Assembly (NCBI RefSeq): GCF_011927785.1
Contig: NZ_JAATJK010000001.1
Location: 1,364,001-1,428,000, forward strand
DNA: 64,000 nucleotides
Direction: 5' to 3'
Origin: Micromonospora profundi
GTDB lineage: Bacteria > Actinomycetota > Actinomycetes > Mycobacteriales > Micromonosporaceae
The notes under the pieces were generated by a model. It searched no databases. It had not been told where the DNA came from and saw only the letters and a list, made by a program, of their open reading frames with translations. Positions 16,828 through 26,674 of this stretch are shown in pieces. The position numbers and the translations under genes are program-made. Within the stretch, counting starts at the first letter, position 1; each line of letters starts with the position of its first letter.

Positions 16828-17151
16828 ACCGTGGTCGTGTCCTTGATCTGGAGTACCACGGGCCCTGCCGCTGTTGGAGCGATCCAAGCCTCGTAGGTGG
16901 GATTGCGAGTGTCGGTCTTCGTGGTACCAAGCCAGGTGTAGCGCACGGCCAACTCGTACGTGCCCTTGACGCGGTAGATCGCGAACTTCGGATCGAAGGT
17001 AGCGCGAGCGGTCAGGAGTGGATCGCCCGTAGAAGACCATTTGATCTTCTCGGCGCCCGACGGCGGACTCCATTCGGGGCATCCAGCCGGCATAGCCGAC
17101 TTGGCGTCTCGCACGCATCGTGTGAACGCGTCGCTCAGTTTTGCGGCGACC
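16824..17151 (-). pseudogene. Hypothetical protein, 5' end cut by IS3 element
   Basis: The minus-strand frame is open from the left end of the IS3 element (17151) to the stop at 16824, giving about 108 residues. It includes CVRDAKSAMPAGCPEW and FAIYRVKGTYELAVRYTW, and ends VVLQIKDTTTV. It reads like the C-terminal part of a secreted or lipoprotein-type protein with beta strands. The start and N-terminus are missing, and I could not find them beyond the element. Confidence 0.5.
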
Positions 17152-17183
17152 GGGTCTGCTGCACCGATAGGTGACAGTTTCAG

Positions 17184-18047
17184 TCACGCAGCCTGACTGG
17201 CCGGTGGGGTCATGATGGTCTCGTACTCGATAGGGGTCAACCGGGTCAGGGTTCGTTGGCGTCGACGGCGGTGGTAGGTCCGCTCGATCCAGGTCACGAT
17301 CGCGGTCCTGAGCTGTTGCCGGGTCGTCCAGGTTCGGCGGTCGAGGACGTTGTTTTGTAGCAGGCCGAAGAACGATTCCATGGCGGCGTTGTCGCCGGCG
17401 GCGCCGACTCTGCCCATCGACCCGGTCACGTGGTGCTGGTTGAGGGCGTGGACGAATGTCCGGCTTCGGAATTGCGACCCGCGGTCGGTGTGCAGCACGC
17501 AGCCGGCCACGTCACCACGGCGGGCTACGGCGTTGTGCAGGGCGTTGACGGCCAGGCGGGACTTCATCCGTGAGTCGATGGAGTAGCCGACGATCCGGTT
17601 GGACCACACGTCCTTGATCGCGCACAGGTAGAGCTTGCCTTCGGCGGTGCGGTGTTCAGTGATGTCGGCCAACCACAACCGATTCGGGCCGTCGGCGGTG
17701 AAGTCGCGGCGCACCAGATCGTCGTGCACTGGCGGACCGACCTTGCCGCCCTTGCCCCGACGCTTGCGCTTGCTGAACGCGCTGAACCAGCCCATGCCAG
17801 AGCAGATTCTCCAGGCGGTGCGCTCGACCATCGGCTGGCCGGCAGCGCGGGCCTCATCGGCCAGGAACCGGTAGCCGAACTCCGGGTCATCGCGATGGGC
17901 GTCGAACAACGCGTCCGCCCGATACGCCGCAGCCAGTTCAGCGTCGGCGACCGGCTGGGCGAGCCACCGGTAGTAGGGCTGACGAGCGATGTTCAATACC
18001 CGGCACGTCACCGCCACGGGGATCCCGTCGGCGGCCAGCTCGCTCAC
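17184..18047 (-). CDS. IS3-family transposase OrfB (integrase core)
   Basis: A 287-residue DDE transposase. Catalytic residues are in LWLADITEH (Asp), VLHTDRGSQF (Asp) and NAAMESFFGLLQNN (Glu). An N-terminal HTH_21-type region (FGYRFLADEARAAG) precedes the rve domain. The start ATG overlaps the OrfA stop (ATGA), so expression is probably by coupling or frameshift fusion with OrfA. Confidence 0.95.
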   Translation of the reverse strand: MSELAADGIPVAVTCRVLNIARQPYYRWLAQPVADAELAAAYRADALFDAHRDDPEFGYRFLADEARAAGQPMVERTAWRICSGMGWFSAFSKRKRRGKGGKVGPPVHDDLVRRDFTADGPNRLWLADITEHRTAEGKLYLCAIKDVWSNRIVGYSIDSRMKSRLAVNALHNAVARRGDVAGCVLHTDRGSQFRSRTFVHALNQHHVTGSMGRVGAAGDNAAMESFFGLLQNNVLDRRTWTTRQQLRTAIVTWIERTYHRRRRQRTLTRLTPIEYETIMTPPASQAA

Positions 18048-18376
18048 GAGCGGGTAGAGCTTTTTCCCGGCAGGTTCGCCTGCGACAAGTACGCCGCGGC
18101 CCGGCGCAGGACCTCGTTCTCCTGCTCCAGCAGCTTGATCCGCTTACGGGCCTCCCGCAACTCGGCTGACTCGCTGCCACTGACACCCGGTCTGGTCCCG
18201 GCGTCTACGTCGGCCTGGCGCAGCCACTTGAACAACGTCATCGGATGAACTCCGAAGTCCTTCGCGATCTGCTCGATCGTCACGCCCGGATCACGGTCAC
18301 GGGCCACCCGCACGACGTCATCGCGGAACTCTCGGGGGTAGGGCTTGGGCACAGCGACATCCTTCCAGCCCGCCAC
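18044..18376 (-). CDS. IS3-family transposase OrfA
   Basis: A 110-residue protein with a helix-turn-helix (IEQIAKDFGVHPMTLFKWLR) followed by a leucine-zipper-like coiled coil (ELREARKRIKLLEQENEVLR). This is the standard DNA-binding half of IS3 transposases. Its stop overlaps the start of OrfB by four bases. Confidence 0.93.
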   Translation of the reverse strand: MAGWKDVAVPKPYPREFRDDVVRVARDRDPGVTIEQIAKDFGVHPMTLFKWLRQADVDAGTRPGVSGSESAELREARKRIKLLEQENEVLRRAAAYLSQANLPGKSSTRS

Positions 18377-18461
18377 CAGGGCAAGCCATCTCAGATGTCA
18401 CCTATCGGTGCAGCAGACCCCCTGGACTGACACGAACCGTGCATCACCCCACAGAGCCAAA

Positions 18462-18545
18462 AGGTCACCACCGCAGCTAGGCTTGCGCGAGCCTCAGGGT
18501 TGCGCTGAGCATCATCGGCGGTGGGGTAAAGGGTCGTGTCGCCCC
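18462..18545 (+). repeat. 84-bp direct repeat, copy A
   Basis: This stretch is about 88 percent identical (about 10 differences in 84) to 31638-31721, in the same orientation. It contains TTGCGCTGAGC and GTGGGG-AAAGGGTCGTGTCGCCCC. Copy B runs directly into the tRNA-Leu end repeat at 31718; copy A instead runs into CCCCGAATTGCCCC. It may be the end segment of an earlier or related integrated element. Confidence 0.75.
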
Positions 18546-18608
18546 CCGAATTGCCCCAGGCCCCACACCGCAGGTCAGGCAGACATTGACGGCGAGTCGC
18601 TGGCCGGC

Positions 18609-18624
18609 GACTCGAACCCCCACG
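18609..18624 (-). other. tRNA T-arm-like remnant, inverted
   Basis: Read on the minus strand this is CGTGGGGGTTCGAGTC, which matches 15 of 16 bases of the tRNA-Leu segment CGTGGGGGTTCAAGTC at about 7902-7917. No other part of a tRNA can be folded around it. It may mark an old recombination junction or be chance. Confidence 0.35.
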
Positions 18625-18949
18625 TCGCTCAGCGCTCATAGCGGCGCGGGTCTGCGCGAGAGAGACCGCGTGAGCTGATCAGCTACCTCGCGGTCGTGGT
18701 AGACACCTACTCCCGCCGTCGTGGGCTGGGCGATGGCCGATCACCTGCGCACGAGGGGTTGGATAGCTCATCGCAAAAGTACGACTTCCATTCGAGGAGA
18801 TGGGCACCACGGGCGCGCGACCGTTTCGGGCAGATGAGCGCGTCTGCAGATGTCGGCAGGGCAACTCATAATGCAGACGATGGATGCACGTGGTCGTGAC
18901 GTGAGGACTGCCGGTTGACGACGAGTATCGGTGAGTTGACGAGTGGTTT

Positions 18950-19290
18950 GCCCGCTGGCGCGTACGGCCAGAAACGCTTTGCTGTCCGCGCCGGATACCG
19001 TCGAACGGATCGCTGCCCGGCTCGGTTTGAACCGACCCGAAGCGTCGCTGCATCTGCAAGTCATGGTGCTGCCAGACCCGACCGAGCAGAACCTATTGCG
19101 CTAAAACGGTTGGGACGACCGGCAACTGGCCGACCTCGGCTCGGCGCTGCTGACGAAAACGGCTGCTCGTCGAATCCGAGACACCCGGACGCCGCCTCGC
19201 CGCCCCGGACCTTGGCGCAGCCCGAGGTTCGTACCGCCCTTTGAGGCGTGGAAGTCTGCCCTGCACGGGTCGGCCCGGGTGAGGAGCCGC
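18950..19290 (+). pseudogene. Unidentified decayed coding sequence
   Basis: One frame reads VERIAARLGLNRPEASLHL, VMVLPDPTEQNLLR, then an in-frame TAA at 19102-19104, then NGWDDRQLADLGSALL and PPFEAWKSALHG. The residue pattern is protein-like on both sides of the stop, so this is a degraded gene. I do not recognise the family. It has no start or clear boundaries. Confidence 0.4.
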
Positions 19291-19429
19291 CCTATCTGTG
19301 GGGTTCTGGTGTCACCCGCCCGCTGACCGACCTGTTCCACGACGCCGGCAGCCGCGCCCTTATCGATTCCCCCATGCCGCAGGCTGAACGCCCCCAAGAC
19401 TTCCATGATCATGACCCCTGGCTGGCGTA

Positions 19430-20752
<1,323 letters not shown>

Positions 20753-20827
20753 CTAGGCAGCCCGAACAGACACGTCCATCGCACATTTCCGCTGTCGCTG
20801 TTAAGCAAAGCCGTACAGTCGGCGGTC

Positions 20828-21715
20828 ATGACGCTGAATCCGTGGCGGCTGCGCCTGCTCGCCGACCTGGCGACCTACGGCACCGTCCGGGCCGTTGCGC
20901 AGCGCGGCAACCTGAGCCCGTCGGCGGTGTCGCAGCAGCTGACCACGCTGGAACGGGAGACCCGGACCGCGCTGCTGGAACGCACCGGGCGGCGGGTGCG
21001 ACTCACTGCGGCCGGAATGTTGCTTGCCGCCCGGGCTCGGGAGATCCTCGCGGCCATGGACGCGGCCGAGGCGGAGCTGCGCCGCCTCGCCGACGAGCCG
21101 GCTGGCACGGTCACCGTGGCCGCGTTCCAGAGTGCGGTGCAAGCCCTCGCCGAACCCGCACTTGTCCGTCTCGCGGCCCGACACCCGGATGTGAGCGTGG
21201 TGTTGCTGGAGTTGGAGCCACACGAGAGCATGCCGGCGCTGCGTCGCGGCGACGTCGACCTGATCATCACGACGGCCGACTTCGCCGGCGCCGAGCTCTC
21301 CCCGGAGATCCATTTAGTGCCGCTCGCCACCGACCCGGTCGTGCTCGTGCTGCCCCCGGGGCATCCGCTGACCAGCGCCGAGTCGGTCGCACTGGAGGCG
21401 TGCGCGCAGCAGCGCTGGACGTTCGACGTCGCCGGCTCGTACATGTCCGAGCTATCCACCCGACTGTGCCGGGAGGCCGGCTTCGAGCCCGTGGTGATCT
21501 GTCGGTTCAACAACTACATGCTGGCCCTCCAGCACGTGGAGAACGGCCGCTCGATCACCATGCTGCCGAAGCTGGCGGTGGACCCGCGATACCGGGTGGT
21601 GACCCGACCACTGAGCCCGCCGCTGACCCGGCGCATCACTGCCGGGGTCCGGCGACCGGCCGCGTCACGCCCCGAGGTGACGGCCGTGCTCAATGCCCTG
21701 AGAGCAGGTGACTGA
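20828..21715 (+). CDS. LysR-family regulator beside the decarboxylase
   Basis: ATG at 20828 gives 295 residues. The N-terminal winged HTH is clear (AVAQRGNLSPSAVSQQLTTL, about 24-43), followed by a linker helix and a two-lobed substrate-binding domain of normal LysR length. It is transcribed away from the decarboxylase gene. The 84-nt gap (20744-20827) must contain both promoters and the operator, so it probably controls dgdA in response to an amino-acid-like ligand. The protein seems intact. Confidence 0.88.
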   Translation: MTLNPWRLRLLADLATYGTVRAVAQRGNLSPSAVSQQLTTLERETRTALLERTGRRVRLTAAGMLLAARAREILAAMDAAEAELRRLADEPAGTVTVAAFQSAVQALAEPALVRLAARHPDVSVVLLELEPHESMPALRRGDVDLIITTADFAGAELSPEIHLVPLATDPVVLVLPPGHPLTSAESVALEACAQQRWTFDVAGSYMSELSTRLCREAGFEPVVICRFNNYMLALQHVENGRSITMLPKLAVDPRYRVVTRPLSPPLTRRITAGVRRPAASRPEVTAVLNALRAGD

Positions 21716-21739
21716 CCTTGGCCGGACGGTCTCCGTAGT

Positions 21740-22009
21740 GTGCTGGTAGCACCCCTTGCGTACCAGGGCGATGCGCAGAGGCGCTGTTCCGCACCGGCCG
21801 CCGCCGTGGTGCATGCCGAGGATGCATCCCAAATGTTGCGGCACACGTTCGTGACGACCATGCTCGACCCCGGCGTCAGCCTCCGCGACGTGCAAATCGC
21901 CGCCCGCCACGCCGACCCACGGACCACCATGCGCTATGACCGGGCCCGCAAGAACCTCGACCGGCACCCCAACTACATCCTCGCCGCGTACATGGCCCCC
22001 GGAACATGA
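21740..22009 (+). pseudogene. Tyrosine integrase C-terminal remnant
   Basis: About 75 residues match the catalytic end of a phage-type integrase: MLRHTFVTTMLDPGVSLRDV with the HxxR-type block altered to RHTF, then ARHADPRTTMRYDRARKNLD containing the H...Y pattern with the nucleophile Tyr. The first 200 or more residues are missing. It differs from the integrase at 8546 and indicates a second, lost mobile element. Confidence 0.8.
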
Positions 22010-22047
22010 TCAGCCGCTCACGGCTTTGCCGAGAAGCGGATAGGCGA

Positions 22048-22851
22048 TCAATCCCTTCTTGCACGCTGGTTTCCGACCAGGGTCAGCAGGGCTGCGTGTG
22101 TTTGCTCGTCGGCCGCCACGACGAGACCGCCCGCGCCAGTGTGAAGAGGTTGGCCGTCGATCCCGGTCACCACACAGCCGGCTGCCTGACAGAGGGCGAT
22201 GCCGGCCGCGAAGTGGACACTGTCGCTCAGGTGGCCATCGGTTACGTAAGCGGCTCGTCGGCCGGCAGCGACCCAAGCCACCGCCAGGGTGGTGGAGACG
22301 ACACGTGGGCGGAACTGCCGGATGAACCCTTGATCGGCAAGTAACCGCGCGGCCCGGAAGACGCGCTCATTGGGGAACGGTGGATCGAGATTGACGTCCA
22401 CCAGCCTCGACGCGGCCGACGGGGCAAGTCGCTCGTCCGCGCCGCCGTGACGCACGTGTGCCCCAGCACCGTCGGTCCAGAACACCTCATCGGTGAACGG
22501 GTCCGCCGAGGCTGCCACGCCGACCTGCGTTCCGGTTCGCAGAGCTACGTTGACCGAGACGAGCATGTTGTGTACGGCGTAGTTCAGCGTCCCGCACAAC
22601 GGGTCGACTAGCCAAATGCGTCCGTTCCCGCCGGTTCCCGTGCGTCCGCTTTCCTCTCCCACCACGAGGTCGTCCGGCCGGGCAGCGTGCAAGACGTCGA
22701 GGATGGCGCGCTCTGCTTCGATGTCGGCCGTCGTGGCGAAGTCTCCGGCAGACTTCTCGAAGCGTGTCAGCGATGACCCGTAGTGCGAGCGCACGATCGC
22801 TGCGCCGGCTTCCGCGGCTTTGATGACCAGTTCTCGGTCGGTGATCGACAT
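22048..22851 (-). CDS. Inositol monophosphatase-family protein with altered metal site
   Basis: ATG at 22851 starts a 267-residue protein with the IMPase fold. GEESG (about 65-69) carries a metal-ligand Glu. The motif normally DPLDGT reads DPLCGT (83-88), so the second metal Asp is Cys86. The C-terminal Asp motif is SDSVHFAAG (the usual W-D-AAG region is shifted). Family members hydrolyse inositol-1-phosphate, PAP or fructose-1,6-bisphosphate. With one metal ligand replaced, activity may be changed or lost. The gene appears otherwise intact. Confidence 0.8.
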   Translation of the reverse strand: MSITDRELVIKAAEAGAAIVRSHYGSSLTRFEKSAGDFATTADIEAERAILDVLHAARPDDLVVGEESGRTGTGGNGRIWLVDPLCGTLNYAVHNMLVSVNVALRTGTQVGVAASADPFTDEVFWTDGAGAHVRHGGADERLAPSAASRLVDVNLDPPFPNERVFRAARLLADQGFIRQFRPRVVSTTLAVAWVAAGRRAAYVTDGHLSDSVHFAAGIALCQAAGCVVTGIDGQPLHTGAGGLVVAADEQTHAALLTLVGNQRARRD

Positions 22852-23052
22852 GCACGCACGATAGATGCCGTCCTGGCTACATTGCGGGCCGCGATCGGAT
22901 ATCCCGACCTGGCCGCGGACAGCGTGCTCGTCGGGCAACACGGCGGCGCCGTCCGTACGGCCGGGCGAAGCGCTTCGTGCAGTCACCGACCGCTGGTCCC
23001 TGGCCCCTTCCACGGCCGGCGTCCTGCCCGGCACCGCGCTAACCTGCCGCGC

Positions 23053-23448
23053 ATGGTTTACCGCGTCGGGGACGTGCTGCGCATCTCCTGCCCGTTCACG
23101 CCAACGGTTGTCATCGGCGTCGACGAGGCGTACGTCAGCGTCCGCTGGCCCTGGTGGGAGATCGACCCGGACGCGGAGGGCTCGTGCTGGAACGGCGTGG
23201 TGGCCCTGGGCCGTGCCGATCCGGACGAGCTGTACGTAACCGACCCGCCTGCCCTGCGCCTCGCACCCGGTGATATCTGTCGGGTCGGTATCCCGGCGCG
23301 GATCATCCACGTCATCGAGGTCGCTCACATCGATGGAGCCTGTCGGCCAGCGCGCCCGGGCATGTCGGCGGTGACCGTGCGGACGACGTCTCGCAGCCAG
23401 CGGTGGCCTAGGTCGCCGTCGAGGCGGGGGTGCCAGGTCATGTGGTAG
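23053..23448 (+). CDS. Hypothetical protein, probably 3'-truncated
   Basis: ATG at 23053 gives 131 residues beginning MVYRVGDVLRISCPFTP, with SVRWPWWEIDPDAEG and a distinctive GDICRVGIPARIIHVIEV. The last 40 residues overlap the 3' end of the opposite LysR gene and lose this character. From memory, related actinobacterial proteins are longer, so this is likely an N-terminal fragment joined to unrelated sequence. No function is known to me. Confidence 0.5.
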   Translation: MVYRVGDVLRISCPFTPTVVIGVDEAYVSVRWPWWEIDPDAEGSCWNGVVALGRADPDELYVTDPPALRLAPGDICRVGIPARIIHVIEVAHIDGACRPARPGMSAVTVRTTSRSQRWPRSPSRRGCQVMW

Positions 23449-24263
23449 CGGAGCGGGTGGATCTCGGGTGGGGCGGGCAGGATGTGGATGCCGGGGTCGG
23501 CGTGGTGGTCGAGCAGGCGTTCGGGGACGGTGAGGATCAGCGGGGTGCCGGGGACGGCGTCGGCGGCCATGGAGTGGTAGGGCACGGTCAGTGCGGCGCG
23601 GCGGCGGCTGCCGAGGTCGTCGAGGCGGCAGTCGATGGCGGTCTGGCGTTCGTCGATGGTGCCGATGATGATGTGGTCTGCCGCCAGGTAGGCGTCGAGG
23701 GTGATCGCCGTGGTGGCGGCCAGGGGATGGTCGGCGGAGAGGACGCAGACGAAGCGGTCCTCGAACAGCTCCGCGGTGTGCAGCGGGGAGAGGTGCTCCG
23801 ACTTGGCGTAGAAGACCAGGTCGACCAGGCCCCGGTCGAGTTCGTCGTAGATGCTGTCGTGCCAGGGGCGGAAGTGCAGCGTGGAGCGGGGTGACTCGCG
23901 GAAGACGCGCTGGAAGACCGCGGGGGCGAAGACCCGGGCGTAGTCGGTGCCCGCGATGCGGAAGGACTCGGCGGCCTCGGCGGGGTCGAACTGCTCCGGG
24001 GCGAACATGCTCTCCAGCCCGGGGAGGACGGTCTGCAGCTGCCGCTGGATGCGTTCGGCCCGTGGGGTGAGGCGGTAGCCGCGCGGTGTGCGGACCAGCA
24101 ACTCGTCGTCGAGGGTGTCACGGAGCCGTTGCAGTGCGCGGCTCATCGCCGGCTGGCTCAGGCGGGCGACCTCGGCGGCGCGGGAGACGTGTCGCTCCGC
24201 CAATAGGGCGGCCAGCGGGGCCAGCAGGTTGAGGTCGACGCGTTCAATATGTGCCACGCGCAT
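23325..24263 (-). CDS. LysR-family transcriptional regulator
   Basis: Start taken at the ATG at 24263 (312 residues); an upstream in-frame ATG at 24281 would add six. The HTH is AAEVARLSQPAMSRALQRLR near the N-terminus, followed by the effector domain with FVCVLSADHPLA. It lies divergent from the SDR at 24353 with an AT-rich gap (ATATATTTTTCATGCATTGG near 24270) that should hold the operator. By the usual LysR logic it likely controls the two downstream SDR genes. Confidence 0.88.
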   Translation of the reverse strand: MRVAHIERVDLNLLAPLAALLAERHVSRAAEVARLSQPAMSRALQRLRDTLDDELLVRTPRGYRLTPRAERIQRQLQTVLPGLESMFAPEQFDPAEAAESFRIAGTDYARVFAPAVFQRVFRESPRSTLHFRPWHDSIYDELDRGLVDLVFYAKSEHLSPLHTAELFEDRFVCVLSADHPLAATTAITLDAYLAADHIIIGTIDERQTAIDCRLDDLGSRRRAALTVPYHSMAADAVPGTPLILTVPERLLDHHADPGIHILPAPPEIHPLRYHMTWHPRLDGDLGHRWLRDVVRTVTADMPGRAGRQAPSM

Positions 24264-24352
24264 ACGGTATATATTTTTCATGCATTGGACAAATAATAGC
24301 TGGTGAATGACGCTGGATCTCGTTCGGGAAACACGGCGAGTCAGGAGCAGTC

Positions 24353-25088
24353 ATGAATCAGAACAGGGTGGCCGTGGTGATCGGCGGCTCGGGCGGCATC
24401 GGCAGGGCGGTCGCGAGGCGGCTGGCCGCGGACGGCATGGCCGTGGTCGTGCACTATGCGGGCCGTGCGGCACCGGCCGAGGAGGTCGCGGCCTCGATCA
24501 CCGCGGGCGGGGGGGGCGGCGGTGGCGCTCCCCGGCGACGTCGCCGAGCCGGAGGAGATGACCCGGCTCTTCGACACCGTGCAGGAGCGCTTCGGCGGTG
24601 TCGACGCCGTGATCAACACCGCCGGGATCATGCTGCTCACCCCGATCGCGGAGATGGACCTCGACGACTTCGACCGGATGCACCGGGTGAATGTACGCGG
24701 CACTTTCGTGGTCTCGCAGCTCGCCGCCCGGCGCCTGTGCGCCGGGGGCGCGCTGATCAATTTCTCCACCTCGGTGACCCGGCTCCAGCAGCCCACGTAC
24801 GGCGGCTACGCGGCGACCAAGGGCGCGGTCGAGGCGATGACCCTGATCCTGGCCCGCGAACTGCGCGGCCGCGACGTCACCGTCAACGCGGTGGCGCCCG
24901 GGCCGACCGCGACCCCGCTCTTCCTCGACGGCAAGAGCGAGGAGCTGATCGCCCGGATCGCCGGGGCCGCGCCCCTGGAACGTCTCGGCACGCCCGAGGA
25001 CATCGCCGAGGCCGTCGCCTTCCTGACCGGGCCCGGCGGCCGCTGGGTCAACGGCCAGGTCCTGTTCAGCAACGGCGGCATCGCATAA
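24353..25088 (+). pseudogene. Short-chain dehydrogenase with frameshift in a G8 run
   Basis: ATG at 24353 begins a classic SDR (VAVVIGGSGGIGRAVARRLA, the glycine-rich nucleotide site). After the eight-G run at about 24511-24518 the frame is lost, and the homologous sequence continues one base over: LPGDVAEPEEM, INTAGI (NNAG-type), YGGYAATKGAVEAM (Tyr-x3-Lys catalytic pair), VNAVAPGPTATPLF and the stop at 25088. Removing one G restores a protein of about 245 residues. It could be a true mutation, phase variation or a sequencing error in the homopolymer. Confidence 0.8.
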
Positions 25089-25112
25089 CCCCCTCGTGAT
25101 CGGAGAACCATC

Positions 25113-26006
25113 ATGTCTACCGTGCTCATCACCGGTGCCGGCACCGGCATCGGCAAGCTCACCGCGCAGGCACTCGCCCGCGCCGGCCACCGCGTCTACG
25201 CCTCGATGCGGGCTCCCGAGACCCGCAACGCCGCCCATGCGAGCGACCTGCGCGATCTCGCCGTGACCGAGCGCCTCGACCTGCACGTGGTCGAACTCGA
25301 CGTCGCCTCGCAGGACTCCGCGGACCGGGCGGTGGCGGCCGTGATCGAGGACGCAGGGGCGCTCGACGTGGTCATCCACAACGCCGGGCACCTGCTCACC
25401 GGCTACGTCGAGGCGTTCACCGCGGATGAGATCGCGCACCTGATCGACGTGAACACGCTCGGCGTCCAGCGGCTCAACCGGGCGGCCCTGCCGCACCTAC
25501 GCGCACAGGGCCGCGGCACCCTGCTCTACGTGGGCAGCACCATCCCGGTCACCACACCACCCTTTCTTGGCCCGTACGTGGTCTCGAAAGCGGCCATGGA
25601 CTCGCTCGCGCTGGTGACCTCCTACGAGGTGGCGCCGCTCGGCATCGAGACCGTGATCGTCATGCCTGGCCCCTTCACCCAGGGCACCGACCACTTCCCC
25701 AAGGCCGGGCGCCCTGAGGACACCACCGGGGTCGCCGCCGGCTACCGGGCACTGGACCCGCTGGCTGCCCGCAACGAGGAGGCCACCGAGAGCCTGTTCA
25801 CCCCGGGCACCTCGGCCGACCCGATCGTGGTCGCCGAGGAGATCACCAGGATCCTGGCGCTGCCCTTCGGCGAACGGCCCTTCCGCAGCGTCGTGGACCT
25901 GACCAACTCGATGGTCGAGGAGGCCAACGCCGCGGTGCTGTCCGCCCGCACCGACTTCGTCCGGCGGATGGGCTTCGACCAGGTCCTGCACGTCGCCCAG
26001 ATCTAA
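25113..26006 (+). CDS. Short-chain dehydrogenase/reductase
   Basis: A 297-residue SDR starting at ATG 25113, 24 nt after the preceding SDR and clearly in the same transcript. The cofactor motif is TGAGTGIGKLTA (about 8-19), the stabilising Asn is in IHNAG, and the catalytic pair is Tyr-x3-Lys in PYVVSKAAM. A Ser precedes it in VGSTIPV. It probably acts on a small carbonyl or alcohol; the substrate is not evident. Confidence 0.88.
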   Translation: MSTVLITGAGTGIGKLTAQALARAGHRVYASMRAPETRNAAHASDLRDLAVTERLDLHVVELDVASQDSADRAVAAVIEDAGALDVVIHNAGHLLTGYVEAFTADEIAHLIDVNTLGVQRLNRAALPHLRAQGRGTLLYVGSTIPVTTPPFLGPYVVSKAAMDSLALVTSYEVAPLGIETVIVMPGPFTQGTDHFPKAGRPEDTTGVAAGYRALDPLAARNEEATESLFTPGTSADPIVVAEEITRILALPFGERPFRSVVDLTNSMVEEANAAVLSARTDFVRRMGFDQVLHVAQI

Positions 26007-26283
26007 GCTTCGCGTTTAACGTCCGGTAGGAGATCAGTCGGTCGTTTGAGGGAATGGCATGAGGCGGCCACCTGGCCACTCTGTGAGGAGACGGTGAATC
26101 TTCTCAAGGGAGGACAAGGTGGCCGCTTCTTGTAGTGTGACTGCGTCCGAGCGTGGACGCCAGGGTGAACTTCGCCGGTTCCGGGGGAGGCGTGCCGCCT
26201 GCCGACGCCTCCTCGACGCCTGTCCCGACGTGACCAGCAAACAGCCCGCCCCGGCCTGATCGCGCAGTCGACCTTCCAGCACT
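26007..26283. other. Mobile-element debris with inverted repeat
   Basis: No gene is supported. A near-perfect inverted repeat (GAGGCGGCCACCT at 26061-26073 and AGGTGGCCGCTTC at 26117-26129) resembles an element end or stem-loop. The downstream bases read like a fragment of a transposase start, but I cannot place the family. Confidence 0.35.
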
Positions 26284-26466
26284 GTGGGCGCGCTCGCCTA
26301 CGACACTGACCGGGTGACGCGAGACGTGGATGCCACATTCCTACTGCATGGCATCGTCTTGAAGGAAGCGCGCAACGTGGCGGAGGCGATGGGTTCGCCG
26401 CCGTGGTGGCTCAACGATCAGGCCACCGCGTATGTCTCCAACCAGTACGACGCCGGAAAGCGCGAA
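26284..26466 (+). pseudogene. DUF6036/AbiEii-like nucleotidyltransferase fragment
   Basis: About 60 residues contain AYDTDRVTRDVDATFLLHGI, the core of DUF6036-type nucleotidyltransferases (R-x-T-x-D-x-D), and AEAMGSPPWWLNDQATAYVS. The beginning of the domain and everything after KREV are missing; the frame runs directly into IS3 sequence. This family is related to AbiEii-type toxin or antitoxin enzymes. It is dead. Confidence 0.7.
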
Positions 26467-26600
26467 GTTTCAGTCACGCGGTCTGACTGATCGGTCGGGT
26501 CATGATGGTCTCGTACTCGATAGGGGTCAACCGGGACAGGGATCGCTGTCGTCGGCGGCGGTGGCAGGTCCGTTCGATCCAGTTCACGACCGCGGCCCGG
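26465..26600 (-). mobile_element. IS3 remnant (3' end of OrfB)
   Basis: The sequence from GTTTCAGTCACGC to about 26600 matches the left end of the IS3 element at 17176-17310 base for base with few changes, including GGTCATGATGGTCTCGTACTC. Only the last about 130 bp of orfB remain. It truncates the DUF6036-like gene. Confidence 0.88.
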
Positions 26601-26674
26601 ACATCGAACTCGGGCCGTCACTGGGCAGGGTAGCCGCGCGGATGTTGTTGCACCGGCGTGCCACATTGGAGCGC

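Larger units (their letters stand above)
17152..18420 (-). mobile_element. IS3-family insertion sequence (copy 1, intact)
   Basis: A perfect 24-nt inverted repeat bounds the element: the left end begins GGGTCTGCTGCACCGATAGG (17152-17175) and its exact complement is at 18397-18420. Two overlapping genes, orfA and orfB, lie between on the minus strand. The flanks show no unambiguous 3-4 bp duplication. A related fragment of orfB is at 26465-26600. Confidence 0.92.
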
